A program made the translations under genes and the position numbers. The notes below the pieces were generated by a model. It was not told where the DNA came from. It did not search any database and worked only from the letters and a program-made list of their open reading frames with translations. 64,000 nucleotides of DNA from Roseovarius sp. (GTDB taxonomy: Bacteria; Pseudomonadota; Alphaproteobacteria; Rhodobacterales; Rhodobacteraceae). Positions 38,055 through 47,788 of the stretch are shown in pieces (the first letter of the stretch is position 1; every line of letters begins with the position of its first letter). The stretch is from the NCBI GenBank assembly GCA_002720475.1, contig PBIL01000002.1, positions 65,099 through 129,098 on the forward strand, read 5' to 3'.

Positions 38055-39851
38055 TCACGCCGCCTGCCCATCGGTGAATTGCAACCGCGCGAGGCGCGCA
38101 TAAAGCCCGTTCTCGGCGACAAGGCTCTCATGCGTGCCCTGCGCCACGATCCGGCCATGGTCCATCACCACGATGCGATCGGCCTTCTTTACCGTGGCCA
38201 GCCTGTGCGCCACGATGATCGTGGTGCGGCTGCGCGCCATGGCCTCGACGGCGGTCTGCACCGCGCGCTCGCTTTCGGCGTCGAGCGCCGATGTCGCCTC
38301 GTCCAGAAGCAGCACCGGCGCGTCGCGCAGGATCGCGCGGGCGATGGCGATGCGCTGTTTCTGCCCGCCCGAGAGCATCACCCCGCGTTCGCCCACGAAG
38401 GTGTCATACCCCTGCGGCAGGGCGGCGATGAAGTCATGCGCGTTGGCCGCGCGGGCCGCTGCCTCGATCTCGGCATCACTGGCGTCAAGCCGGCCGAAGC
38501 GGATGTTCTCGCGCGCCGAGGCGGCAAAGATCACCGGGTCCTGCGGCACCAGCGCCATCTCGCGGCGGAACTCGTGCCGCGCCATGTCCGAAAGCGCCAC
38601 CCCGTCAAGCGTGATCCGCCCCGCATCGGGATCGTAGAATCGCAGGATCAGTTGAATGACGCTGGTCTTGCCCGCGCCCGAGGGGCCGACCAGCGCCACC
38701 GTCTCGCCGGGCCGGATCGTCAGGGTGAAATCGTCGAGCGCCGGAATCCCGGGCCGCGCCGGATAGGCGAAGCGCACCGCGTGAAAGCCGATCTCTCCCT
38801 TCACCGGGCGCGGCACAGGGACCGGGCGGACCGGGTCCTTGACCGGATCCTCGGCCTGAAGCAGACCCACCAGCCGCTCGGTCGCGCCCGCCGCGCGTTG
38901 CAACTCGCCCCAGATCTCCGACAGCGCCGCCACCGCGCCCGCCACCATCACGGAATAGATCACGAACTGCACCAGGCTGCCCGCGGTCATCTCGCCGGCG
39001 CGCACGTCCCGCGCGCCGATCCAGAGCACGCCGACGATGCCGGTAAAGACAAGAAAGATGACGATCACCGTCATCAGCGCGCGCGTGTTGACGCGGCGGC
39101 GCGCGGCCTCGAAGCTCCGCTCGGTCACATCGGCGAATTGCGCCCGGCTCGCCCCCTCATGGGTGAAGGCCTGCACCGTCTGGACAGACAGAAGCGCCTC
39201 CGAGGCCTTGCCCGAGCTTTGCGCGATCCAGTCCTGGTTTTCCCGGCTCAGCACCCGCATCCGCCGTCCCAGCGTCAGGATCGGCACGATCACCAGCGGC
39301 ACGATCAGAAGAACCAGCCCCGTGAGCTTGGCCGAGGTCAGCAGCATCAGCGCCATGCCCCCCACGAACAGAAGCAGGTTGCGCAGCGCGATCGAGATGG
39401 ACGAGCCGATCACCGACAGGATCAGCGTGGTGTCGGTTGTGATCCGGCTCAGAACCTCGCCGGTCATGAGACGTTCGTAAAAGGCCGGGCTCATGCCGAT
39501 CACGCGATCGAACACCGCCTTGCGGATATCGGCCACCACCCGCTCGCCCAGCCGCGTCACCAGCAGGTAGCGCGCCCCCGTGCCCAGTGCGAGAAGCCCC
39601 GCGATGAAAAGGGCGGCACCGAAATACTGGTCGAGCAGCGCGCCGTCCCGCGCCCCGAAATTGTCCACCACCCGCCGCACCGCCATGGGCAGAAGCAGCG
39701 CCACGGCAGCGGTGAGCACCAGCGCGGTCATCGCGGACAGCAGCAGAAGGCGATAGGGGCGCAGGAAGGGCCAGAGCTCTGCAAGCGCGCCGACGCGCCG
39801 CGATTTCTCCCGATCGAGCAGATCGGCCCCGTTCTCGGCCCTGCGCACCAT
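38055..39851 (-). CDS. ABC exporter with fused membrane and ATPase domains (MsbA/ABCB type)
   Basis: The 598-residue half-transporter has six membrane helices (about residues 30-320) and a nucleotide-binding domain with Walker A GPSGAGKTS, signature LSGGQKQRIAIA, Walker B PVLLLDEATSALD and the H-loop VAHRL. Homodimeric exporters of this sort move lipids, drugs or peptides; nothing here identifies the substrate. GAGGG precedes ATG 39851. It is divergent from the cobalamin riboswitch operon. Confidence 0.92.
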   Translation of the reverse strand: MVRRAENGADLLDREKSRRVGALAELWPFLRPYRLLLLSAMTALVLTAAVALLLPMAVRRVVDNFGARDGALLDQYFGAALFIAGLLALGTGARYLLVTRLGERVVADIRKAVFDRVIGMSPAFYERLMTGEVLSRITTDTTLILSVIGSSISIALRNLLLFVGGMALMLLTSAKLTGLVLLIVPLVIVPILTLGRRMRVLSRENQDWIAQSSGKASEALLSVQTVQAFTHEGASRAQFADVTERSFEAARRRVNTRALMTVIVIFLVFTGIVGVLWIGARDVRAGEMTAGSLVQFVIYSVMVAGAVAALSEIWGELQRAAGATERLVGLLQAEDPVKDPVRPVPVPRPVKGEIGFHAVRFAYPARPGIPALDDFTLTIRPGETVALVGPSGAGKTSVIQLILRFYDPDAGRITLDGVALSDMARHEFRREMALVPQDPVIFAASARENIRFGRLDASDAEIEAAARAANAHDFIAALPQGYDTFVGERGVMLSGGQKQRIAIARAILRDAPVLLLDEATSALDAESERAVQTAVEAMARSRTTIIVAHRLATVKKADRIVVMDHGRIVAQGTHESLVAENGLYARLARLQFTDGQAA

Positions 39852-40007
39852 GGTATCCCTCCGTCCTCTTCGCACCGGTTCTTGGCGAGTGCGGCGCTTG
39901 GGGTCAAGTGCTCCGATTGGTCGCAGGGCTTTCGCGGACATGGCGCGCCCCGATCACCGTTGCGATTCGTGCTTGCGCGAATCCCGCCCGGGGCGTAATC
40001 GGGGGAT

Positions 40008-40192
40008 TGCTTCGGTCCGGGGCCTTCGGGCTCCGGTGAAAAGGGAATACGGTGCGATCCGGCCTTCGGATCAATTCCGTAACTGCCCCCGCAACTGTAG
40101 GCGGCGAGCGAGGCGGGAACATGCCACTGCACCCCGGTGTGGGAAGGCCCCGTCGAGCGATGACCCGCAAGTCAGGAGACCTGCCGGAGTGA
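40008..40192 (+). ncRNA. Cobalamin (B12) riboswitch
   Basis: The region carries the conserved landmarks of the cobalamin riboswitch in order: AAGGGAATACGGTGCGA, then CTGCCCCCGCAACTGTA, GCCACTG, GGGAAGGCCCCG, the GATGACCCGCAAG turn, and the B12 box AGTCAGGAGACCTGCC (40170-40185). It lies about 150 bases upstream of the btuB-like start and faces the nine-gene uptake operon. Adenosylcobalamin binding should switch the operon off. The outer P1 boundary is approximate. Confidence 0.95.
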
Positions 40193-40204
40193 TCACCCTA
40201 TCCG

Positions 40205-40219
40205 GGCGCGGGGCGCGCC
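40205..40219 (+). promoter_or_regulatory. Candidate expression-platform hairpin of the B12 riboswitch
   Basis: GGCGCG-GGG-CGCGCC forms a perfect 6-bp stem 20 bases after the B12 box and is followed by a weaker ACGG/CCGT stem with a U-rich loop (about 40227-40240). One of these may be the ligand-dependent element that blocks translation or transcription. This is inferred from position only. Confidence 0.35.
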
Positions 40220-40339
40220 GTGGATAACGGTCTTTTCCGTAGTGGTGACGCTTTCACCGTCTGCGGAAGGGCGCTGTCCTTTCCAATGACCGACATGCAT
40301 GGAAAAGATGCCGCAACCCGGCATCGGGGGGACAGCAAG

Positions 40340-42151
40340 ATGAAACATATCGCAACCTGCGCGCTCTGCGCTCTCGCCACGGCCCCCGCCGTGGCGCAAG
40401 AGGCGTTCGACCTCGACACGATCACCGTCATCGCCAACCAGACCGCCACCGCGCTCGAGCGCAGCGGCACCACCGTCGAGATCCTCCCCGAGGCCGAGGT
40501 GCAGGCCGCACCGCGCGCGCGGCTGGGCGATTTCCTGACCTTCCAGCCGGGGATCTCCGCCTCGGCCAACGGTCCGCTCGGCACCACCTCCACGGTGCGC
40601 ATCCGCGGCCTCGGCGGGGCCTATGTGCCGGTCTTCATCGACGGGATCGACGTGACCGATCCGGCCTCGAGCGGCGGCGGCTTCGATTTCGGCGGGCTCA
40701 CCAATGCGGGGCTTGGCCGGATCGAGGTTCTGAAGGGCTCGCAATCGGCGCGCTTCGGCCAGAACGCCGTGGGCGGCGTCATCAACATCGAGAGCCTGCG
40801 GCCGACCGAGGACGGCGTCCACGGCTTTGCCGAGACCGAGGCGGGCAGCTTCGATTTCCGGCGCGGCGTGCTCGGCCTGACCGCACGCACTGCGCGCACC
40901 GATCTGGCCTTTTCCTACAGCCGCACGGAAACCGACGGATTTTCCGCCTCGGCCTTCGGCACCGAGGATGACGGCTATGAGGCGAGCCAGGCCAATCTCT
41001 ATTTCCGCCACCAGATCACCGACATCTTCGCTGCCGGCATCACCGCGCTCTACATCGACAGCCGCGCCGAATTCGACGAATTCGGCGGCGATGGCGCAGC
41101 GCCCTTCGACGAATTCAACGAGACCGAGGCCACCGGCCTGCGCGGCTTTGCCGAGCTGACGACCGGCGCGGTCGATCACGATCTCGCGCTCGTGTGGTTC
41201 GAGAGCGACCGCACCAGCTTTTCCAACGGTGTGGCCAGCCCCTTCAAGGGCGAGCGGCGGCGCGCCGAGTATCGCGGCAGCTACGATCCGGGCGGGATCT
41301 GGACGCTCAATTTCGGCACCGATTATACCGAGGAGGAGGACCTCCTCCAGAAGATCGACATCGTCGGCGTGCAGGCCGAACTCCTGATTGCCCCCACCGA
41401 CACGCTCGATCTGGCCTTCTCGCTGCGCAATGACGACCATTCGGAGTTTTCCTCCGAGCTTTCCTCGCGCGCGGCGCTGTCGTGGCGGGCGCGGCCCGAC
41501 CTGATCCTGCGCGCCTCGGTCTCGGACGGGTTCCGCGCGCCGACGCTGGTGCAGCTCGATCCGTTCTTCGGCGATCCGACCTTCCAGCCCGAAACCAGCC
41601 TCAGCTACGATCTCGGCGTGGAAAAGCGGCTTGCCGGCGACGGCTTCCTGCGCGCCACGCTGTTTTACACGGAGATCGACAACCAGATCTTCTTCGACGG
41701 CACCTCCACCCGCTGCCCCTCGGGCTTCGGCTGTTTCGAGACCGGCGATTTCGAAGGCCAGGGGATCGAGCTGTCGGGGCGCGTGGCGATCAACGAATTC
41801 CTGACGCTCGACACCGCCTATACCTTTACCGATGCCGAACAGAACAACGCCCGCGCCGCGCGCGTGCCGCGCCACGATATCGCCCTCGGGCTCGGCGCGC
41901 AGATCACCCCCCGGCTCGATGCGCAACTCACCATCCAGCATGTCGCGGATGTCGAGCCTTCGGCCTTTGCCCCGCCGGTCAACAAGGTGGGCGACTACAC
42001 GCTCTTTCACGTCAACGCGAATTTTGCGCTGACCGATACCGTGACGGCCTTCCTGCGCGTCGAGAATCTCTTTGACGAGGATTACGAAACCGCGGGCGGG
42101 TTCAACGCCTCGGGGCGCGCGGGCTTTGTGGGGCTGCGTGCGTCTTTCTAG
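40340..42151 (+). CDS. btuB: TonB-dependent outer membrane receptor, BtuB-like
   Basis: From ATG 40340 (GGGGGA upstream) the 603-residue protein has a signal peptide ending near AVAQEA, a TonB-box-like segment (FDLDTITVIA), a plug domain (about 40-145, with TVRIRGLGG and FGQNAVGGVINI) and a 22-strand beta-barrel ending in phenylalanine (LRASF), the BAM signal. The size matches BtuB rather than larger siderophore receptors. The riboswitch, the downstream btuFCD and cbiZ genes support cobalamin or cobinamide as substrate. Confidence 0.93.
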   Translation: MKHIATCALCALATAPAVAQEAFDLDTITVIANQTATALERSGTTVEILPEAEVQAAPRARLGDFLTFQPGISASANGPLGTTSTVRIRGLGGAYVPVFIDGIDVTDPASSGGGFDFGGLTNAGLGRIEVLKGSQSARFGQNAVGGVINIESLRPTEDGVHGFAETEAGSFDFRRGVLGLTARTARTDLAFSYSRTETDGFSASAFGTEDDGYEASQANLYFRHQITDIFAAGITALYIDSRAEFDEFGGDGAAPFDEFNETEATGLRGFAELTTGAVDHDLALVWFESDRTSFSNGVASPFKGERRRAEYRGSYDPGGIWTLNFGTDYTEEEDLLQKIDIVGVQAELLIAPTDTLDLAFSLRNDDHSEFSSELSSRAALSWRARPDLILRASVSDGFRAPTLVQLDPFFGDPTFQPETSLSYDLGVEKRLAGDGFLRATLFYTEIDNQIFFDGTSTRCPSGFGCFETGDFEGQGIELSGRVAINEFLTLDTAYTFTDAEQNNARAARVPRHDIALGLGAQITPRLDAQLTIQHVADVEPSAFAPPVNKVGDYTLFHVNANFALTDTVTAFLRVENLFDEDYETAGGFNASGRAGFVGLRASF

Positions 42152-42965
42152 GCTCATAGCGCTCGGGGCGGCCCTGGTCCTGGCCGGGGACGTTGCCATG
42201 GCCGACCCGGCCCCGCGCCGGGTCGTGTCGATCAACCTGTGCACCGATCAGCTTGCGATGATGCTGGCCGCGCCGGGCCAGCTCGTCTCGGTCTCACAGC
42301 TTGCCGGAGATCCCCATTCCTCGGCCATGGCGGAGGCGGCGCGCGCCTATCCCTCCAATCACGGGCGCGCCGAGGAGGTCTATCTGCTCGACCCCGACCT
42401 GGTGCTTGCGGGGCGGCATTCCGCGCGCGCGACGGTGGACATGCTGCGCCGACTGGGGCTGCGGGTGGAACTGTTCGAGACCGCCAACTCGCTTGAGGAC
42501 ACGCGCGCGCGCATCGCGCAGATGGCCCGCGTGCTGGGGCGGGAGGCGGCGGGCGCGGCGCTCGTCGCCGATTTCGACGCGCGTCTCGCCGCGCTCGCCG
42601 CGCCCGAGAGCGGGCGGCGCGCGGCGCTCTATCACCCCAACGGCTACACGCTCGGCGGGGGCACGCTGGCCGATGACATCCTGCGCGCCGCAGGCTTCGG
42701 CAATGTCGCGCGCGACCTTGGCCAGAGGGGCGGCGGCACGCTGGCGCTGGAGCGGCTGGTGGTGGAAGCGCCAGACCTTCTCATCCGCGCCGAGCCCCTG
42801 CCCGGTGCCTCGCGCTCGGAAGCCGTGATGGCGCACCCGGCGCTCGACCGGCTCGCCGCCGCCACCGCCGGGCTGCGCATCACCTCGCCCGACTGGATCT
42901 GCGGCACGCCCCATGTGCTGGGCGCGGTCGGCACCGTGGCCGCCGCACGGGAGGCGCTGGAATGA
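42138..42965 (+). CDS. btuF: Periplasmic cobalamin-binding protein BtuF
   Basis: The 275-residue protein starts at GTG 42138, 14 bases inside the btuB 3' end. It has a signal peptide cleaved near AMA-DP and two lobes of a class III binding protein joined by a long helix. Conserved parts are RRVVSINLCTDQLAMMLA, the LLDPDLVLAG strand and DDILRAAGFGNVA. It should capture cobalamin or cobinamide and hand it to BtuCD. It overlaps btuC by an ATGA. Confidence 0.91.
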   Translation: MRLSRLIALGAALVLAGDVAMADPAPRRVVSINLCTDQLAMMLAAPGQLVSVSQLAGDPHSSAMAEAARAYPSNHGRAEEVYLLDPDLVLAGRHSARATVDMLRRLGLRVELFETANSLEDTRARIAQMARVLGREAAGAALVADFDARLAALAAPESGRRAALYHPNGYTLGGGTLADDILRAAGFGNVARDLGQRGGGTLALERLVVEAPDLLIRAEPLPGASRSEAVMAHPALDRLAAATAGLRITSPDWICGTPHVLGAVGTVAAAREALE

Positions 42966-43941
42966 AGCCGCTCGCCCTTGGTCTGGCCGCGCTGGTGGCC
43001 GCGCTCTTTCTCGCCTCGCTGGTGGTGGGACCGGCGGGCATCGGCGCGGGCGAGGGGCTGCGCGCGCTCGTCTTCGGCGGCGAAGGCCCCGTGCCGCTGG
43101 TGATGCGCGAGATCCGCCTGCCCCGCGCGCTGCTCGGCCTGATGATCGGGGCGAGCCTCGGGCTGGCGGGCGCGGCGATGCAGGGCTATCTGCGCAACCC
43201 GCTGGCCGAGCCGGGCCTCATTGGCGTCTCGGGCAGCGCGGCGCTCGGCGCGGTGCTGGCAATCCACACGGGGCTTGCGGCCGCGCTCACCCTCGCGCTG
43301 CCGCTGGCCGCGCTCGCGGGGGCGGGCGCGGGCGTGCTGCTTATCCTGATGCTGGCGGGCCCGCGCGGCGGCTCGATCACGCTCATCCTGGCGGGTATCG
43401 CCATCTCCGCGCTGGCCGCCGCGCTCACCTCGCTGGTGCTCAACCTCTCGCCCAACCCCTATGCCGCCTCCGAGATCGTGTTCTGGATGATGGGCTCGCT
43501 CGCCGACCGGTCGATGACCCATGTCTGGCTGGCGCTGCCCCTGATGCTGGCGGGTGGCGCGGCGCTGCTGAGCCTCGGGCGCGGGCTCGACGCGCTCACC
43601 CTGGGCGAGGACGCGGCCGAGGCGATGGGGCTGCGGCTGTCCCGGCTGCGCCTCACCCTCGTTCTGGGCACGGCGGCGATGGTGGGCGCGGGCGTTGCGG
43701 TGGCGGGCGCCATCGGCTTTGTCGGCCTTGTCGTGCCGCATCTCTTGCGCCCGCTCGTGGGCGCGCGGCCCTCGCATCTTCTCTGGGCCTCGGCGCTCGG
43801 CGGCGCGGCGATGCTGCTGGCCGCCGACATCGCCGTGCGCCTCATCCTGCCCGAGCGCGACCTGAAGCTGGGCGTGCTCACCGCTCTCGTCGGCGCGCCG
43901 CTTTTCCTGCACCTGATCTACAAGACGCGGGGGGCGCAGGC

Positions 43942-43945
<4 letters not shown>
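42962..43945 (+). CDS. btuC: Cobalamin ABC transporter permease BtuC (FecCD family)
   Basis: The 327-residue protein reads as ten membrane helices of the FecCD type. Family motifs include LPRALLGLMIGASLGLAGAA near residue 50, QGYLRNPLAEPGLIGVSG, the cytoplasmic coupling region LGEDAAEAMG, and AGAIGFVGLVVPHLLR. It overlaps btuF (ATGA, 42962-42965) and btuD (ATGA, 43942-43945), so the transporter subunits are coupled. Confidence 0.94.
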
Positions 43946-44696
<751 letters not shown>

Positions 44697-44700
<4 letters not shown>

Positions 44701-45359
44701 CCGCGCTCCATCACGACCACCCCTGGCTCACCCTCGATCTGGGAGCCGAGATGCCGGTGCTGAGCTGGGCCGTGAACCGCCCCGGCCTCGTGCGGGCGCG
44801 GCGCATCCTGTGGCGCGAGGTGCGCAATGCCGATCTGCCGAGGGATCTCGACGTGGTGGCCTGGCTCGAGGCGGAACTGGCCGCGCGGGGGGCGGGGCAT
44901 GCGGTCTGTTTCCTCACCTCCTGCGACATCGCGCGGGTCTGCGAGAGCAGGGCCGAGGCCGAAGGCATCCGCGCCCGCGCCGTGGCCACAGTGGGGCTCT
45001 CGAATGCGGAATCGGTGGGCACCCGCCTGCCCCCGGCCACCCATGGCTGGGGCACGATCAACATCGCCGTGCAGCTGTCCGAGGGGCTGACCGAGGGCGC
45101 GCGGCTCGAGGCGCTGAGCGTCGTCGCGCAGGCGCGCACCGCCGCGCTGATGGGGGCCGGTCTGCGGCTGGCCACCGGCCCCGTCACCGGCACGGGGACC
45201 GATTGCATCGCGCTCGCCGCGCCCGAGGGGGCCACGCGTTACGCGGGCCTGCACACCGCCGCGGGCGAGGCCCTGGGCCGCGCCGTGCTTGACGCGGTGG
45301 CGCGCGGCGTGGCGATCTGGCAGGCAAGCGACGCGGCACGGGAGGCCCGCCATGGATGA
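44697..45359 (+). CDS. cbiZ: Adenosylcobinamide amidohydrolase CbiZ
   Basis: CbiZ cleaves the lower-ligand side of corrinoids or adenosylcobinamide to give adenosylcobyric acid, so that imported precursors can be rebuilt into the cell's own B12. The 220-residue protein shows the CbiZ blocks VCFLTSCDIARVCESR, ATVGLSNAESVGTR, HGWGTINIAVQLSEGLTEGA and ATGPVTGTGTDCIALAAP. Its ATG lies in the btuD stop and its end overlaps exbB by 8 bases. Placement inside the import operon fits remodelling of newly imported cobinamides. Confidence 0.92.
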
Positions 45360-45981
45360 AACCACGCTTGTCGCCTTTCTCGACCGTGGCGGCCCCGCGC
45401 TCTGGGTGATCGCCGGGCTTTCGGTGCTCACCCTCGCGCTCATCCTTTGGAAGATCTGGCGGCTGATGCTCACCGGTGCCTGGTCCGGTGCCGTGACCGA
45501 GCGCGCGGTGGCGCTCTGGCAGCACGGGCAGGGCCCCGAGGCGATGGCCCTCCTGCGCCCGCGTGCGAGCCTGCGGGCGCGCCTCGCGCTCGCGGCGATG
45601 GAGGCGCGCACTGCGGCGCACTGGTCCGAGCCGCAGGCCCGCGAGGAGACCGCGCGCGTGGCCAAGGGCTTGCTGGCAGAGGCCCGCACCGGGCTGCGCG
45701 CGCTCGAACTCGTCGCCACCATCGCCCCGCTGATCGGGCTTCTGGGCACGGTTCTGGGCATGATCGCGGCCTTCCAGGCGCTCCAGACCAGCGGCAACAG
45801 CGCAGATCCGTCTGTCCTTGCGGGCGGTATCTGGGAGGCGCTGCTGACCACCGCCGCAGGCATGGCGGTGGCGATCCCCGCTTCGGCTGCGCTCACCTGG
45901 TTCGAGAGCGTGGCCGACCGCGTGCAGGCCGACATGGAGGACGCCGCCACCCGCATCTTCACCGCAGGGGGGGCGGGATGA
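45352..45981 (+). CDS. exbB: ExbB-type proton channel protein (TonB system)
   Basis: The 209-residue MotA/TolQ/ExbB family protein has a first membrane helix (about 16-36), a cytoplasmic loop, and two more helices in LELVATIAPLIGLLGTVLGM and ALLTTAAGMAVAIPASAA, which carry the conserved channel residues. ATG 45352 has GGAGG nearby and overlaps cbiZ. With ExbD and TonB it would energise the BtuB-like receptor. Confidence 0.92.
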   Translation: MDETTLVAFLDRGGPALWVIAGLSVLTLALILWKIWRLMLTGAWSGAVTERAVALWQHGQGPEAMALLRPRASLRARLALAAMEARTAAHWSEPQAREETARVAKGLLAEARTGLRALELVATIAPLIGLLGTVLGMIAAFQALQTSGNSADPSVLAGGIWEALLTTAAGMAVAIPASAALTWFESVADRVQADMEDAATRIFTAGGAG

Positions 45982-46355
45982 TCAGCTTCGGCCCGCCCCG
46001 TCCGGCCCGCCGTCCGAGCCTTACGCCGATGATCGACGTGGTCTTCCTGCTGCTGGTGTTCTTCATGCTGGCCGCGCGTTTCGGACAGGACACGCGCCTG
46101 CCCATGTCCACCGCCGGGGGGGCGGCGGCCTATGACGGCCCGCCACGCCTTGTCGGGATCACCGAAGGGGGCGTGGCGCTCAACGGGCGCGCCCTGCCGC
46201 TCGACGCGCTGGCCGGGGCGCTCGGGTCCCTCATGGAGAGCCCCGGCGATATCGTCGTGCTCCGCCCCGCCGGGGGCGTGCCCCTGCAACGGCTCATCGC
46301 GGTCAGCGACGCGCTGCGCGCCGCCGGTCTCACGCGCCTTCTGGTGGTGGAGTAG
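45978..46355 (+). CDS. exbD: ExbD-type biopolymer transport protein, first copy (Asp20 present)
   Basis: The 125-residue protein has a short cytoplasmic tail, one membrane helix with the canonical LTPMIDVVFLLLVFFMLA and a periplasmic domain. Asp20 is the proton-carrying residue that is conserved in ExbD and TolR. The ATG overlaps the exbB stop. The small gap of three bases to the second exbD copy suggests that they are made together. Confidence 0.93.
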   Translation: MISFGPPRPARRPSLTPMIDVVFLLLVFFMLAARFGQDTRLPMSTAGGAAAYDGPPRLVGITEGGVALNGRALPLDALAGALGSLMESPGDIVVLRPAGGVPLQRLIAVSDALRAAGLTRLLVVE

Positions 46356-46358
46356 GCG

Positions 46359-46742
46359 ATGGAATTCCATACCCCCCGCCGCCGCCGCGCCGCCGAGCCC
46401 ATCGTGCCGATGATCAACGTGGTCTTCCTGCTTCTCATCTTCTTCCTGATGAGCGCAAGGATCGCGCCCCCCGCGCCCTTCGACGTGATCCTGCCAGAAA
46501 GCGGCGCGGACGACCGCGCCGCGCCTGCCGACACGCTCTACATGGACGCGGAGGGGCGGCTTGCCTTCAACGACGCGCGCGGCGACGCGGTGCTCTCGGC
46601 GCTCACCGCCCGCGCCCTGCCCGGCACGCCACTGCAGATCCGCGCCGACGCGCGGCTGGAGGCGCGCGCGCTGGCACGTCTCTTGCCGGAACTGGCCGCG
46701 CGCGGGATCGAGCGGGTCGAGATCGTGACGGGGGCGAAATGA
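46359..46742 (+). CDS. exbD: ExbD-type protein, second copy (Asp replaced by Asn)
   Basis: This 127-residue paralogue has the same layout as the preceding gene: basic N-terminus (PRRRRAAE), one helix IVPMINVVFLLLIFFLM and a periplasmic domain. The key aspartate is Asn20 here, at exactly the position of Asp20 in the first copy. In ExbD/TolR studies this residue is needed for proton use, so this copy probably forms mixed complexes or has a structural role. It overlaps tonB by an ATGA. Confidence 0.92.
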   Translation: MEFHTPRRRRAAEPIVPMINVVFLLLIFFLMSARIAPPAPFDVILPESGADDRAAPADTLYMDAEGRLAFNDARGDAVLSALTARALPGTPLQIRADARLEARALARLLPELAARGIERVEIVTGAK

Positions 46743-47689
46743 TCCGGGGGCTGGAATTCGCGGGGTTCGTGGCATTGGCGGCGGCGGTGCATGCCGGGGT
46801 CTGGACCGTGGCCCCCGAGGGGGGCGGCGCAGGCGGCGACGGCGGGACCGAGACCGTGACGCTCGCCGCCGCAGCCCCACAGATGGAGGCACTCGTGGCC
46901 GCCTGGGAACGCCCGGTCGAGGCACAGGCCGAGGCCCCCGCGCCGCAGCCCCCGCGCCCGCCCGAGGCGCAGCCCGTGGCGCTGCGCCCGGAGGCGGCCC
47001 CGAACCGGGCGCGGATGCCCGCGCCTCCCCCGGCACCGGGCAAGGCCGCCGCCCTGCCCCGGCTCCCCGCAGCGCCGCAGCCCGCGCCCGCGCTGTCGGA
47101 TCGGCTCCCTGCCCCGCTGACGCCTCGGGATGGCGAGGCCGCGCTCGCTCAGCGCCCGCGCCCGGAGCAGGCTCGGCCCGACGGGCCGCGCCCCGACGCG
47201 CCCGAGGCCCCGCCCCTTGCGGCACCGCCACAGATCGACCGTCAAGCGGCCGAGGCCCCGGCCCCCGTCCGCCCCGTGGCGCGCCCTGCCCGGAAACCGG
47301 CCCAACCAGCCCCCGCGCGCCCCGAACAGACCGCGCGCGGCACGGGTCGGCAAGAGGCGGGCGGCACCAACAAGGCCCATGCCGCCGCGCGGCTTGACGC
47401 CGCTACCCGCGCCAGCCTCATGGGACAATGGGGCGGTGCGATCCGGGCGCGGATCGAGCGGCAGAAACGCTATCCGGCAGGCACCCGGGCGCAGGGCACC
47501 GTGCATCTCGTGCTTGACGTGGGCGGCGACGGGCGGCTGCTTGGCGTTGCGGTCACGCGCTCCTCTGGCGATGCCCGGCTCGATGCGGCGGCGCTTGCGG
47601 CGGTGCGCCGTGCGCGCCTGCCCGCCAAGCCCGAGCGCCTGCCGGGGCCGCGCCACCGGTTCAGCCTGCCCATGGCCTTTGCCCGCTGA
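46739..47689 (+). CDS. tonB: TonB energy transducer
   Basis: The 316-residue protein has an N-terminal membrane anchor (about 7-24), a very long proline/alanine/arginine-rich periplasmic spacer (about 50-210), and a TonB C-terminal domain with IERQKRYPAGTRAQGTVHLV, VGGDGRLLGVAVTRSSG and LDAAALAAVRRA. This is the classic layout. It is the last gene of the riboswitch operon, so this TonB is dedicated to corrinoid uptake. Confidence 0.93.
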   Translation: MIRGLEFAGFVALAAAVHAGVWTVAPEGGGAGGDGGTETVTLAAAAPQMEALVAAWERPVEAQAEAPAPQPPRPPEAQPVALRPEAAPNRARMPAPPPAPGKAAALPRLPAAPQPAPALSDRLPAPLTPRDGEAALAQRPRPEQARPDGPRPDAPEAPPLAAPPQIDRQAAEAPAPVRPVARPARKPAQPAPARPEQTARGTGRQEAGGTNKAHAAARLDAATRASLMGQWGGAIRARIERQKRYPAGTRAQGTVHLVLDVGGDGRLLGVAVTRSSGDARLDAAALAAVRRARLPAKPERLPGPRHRFSLPMAFAR

Positions 47690-47788
47690 ACACACGATGC
47701 CGTGACATCGCTCGCGGCCATTCCCCCTACAACCCGCGCGCGATTTGCGCTAAGCGGGACATGCCGCGACGCAGCAAGGAGCGATCCG

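Noticed and set aside
42913..43941. An upstream extension of the btuD frame through btuC, giving 595 codons
   Set aside because: The first 343 codons overlap btuC in another frame and have no ABC features. The ATGA overlap at 43942 marks the real start.
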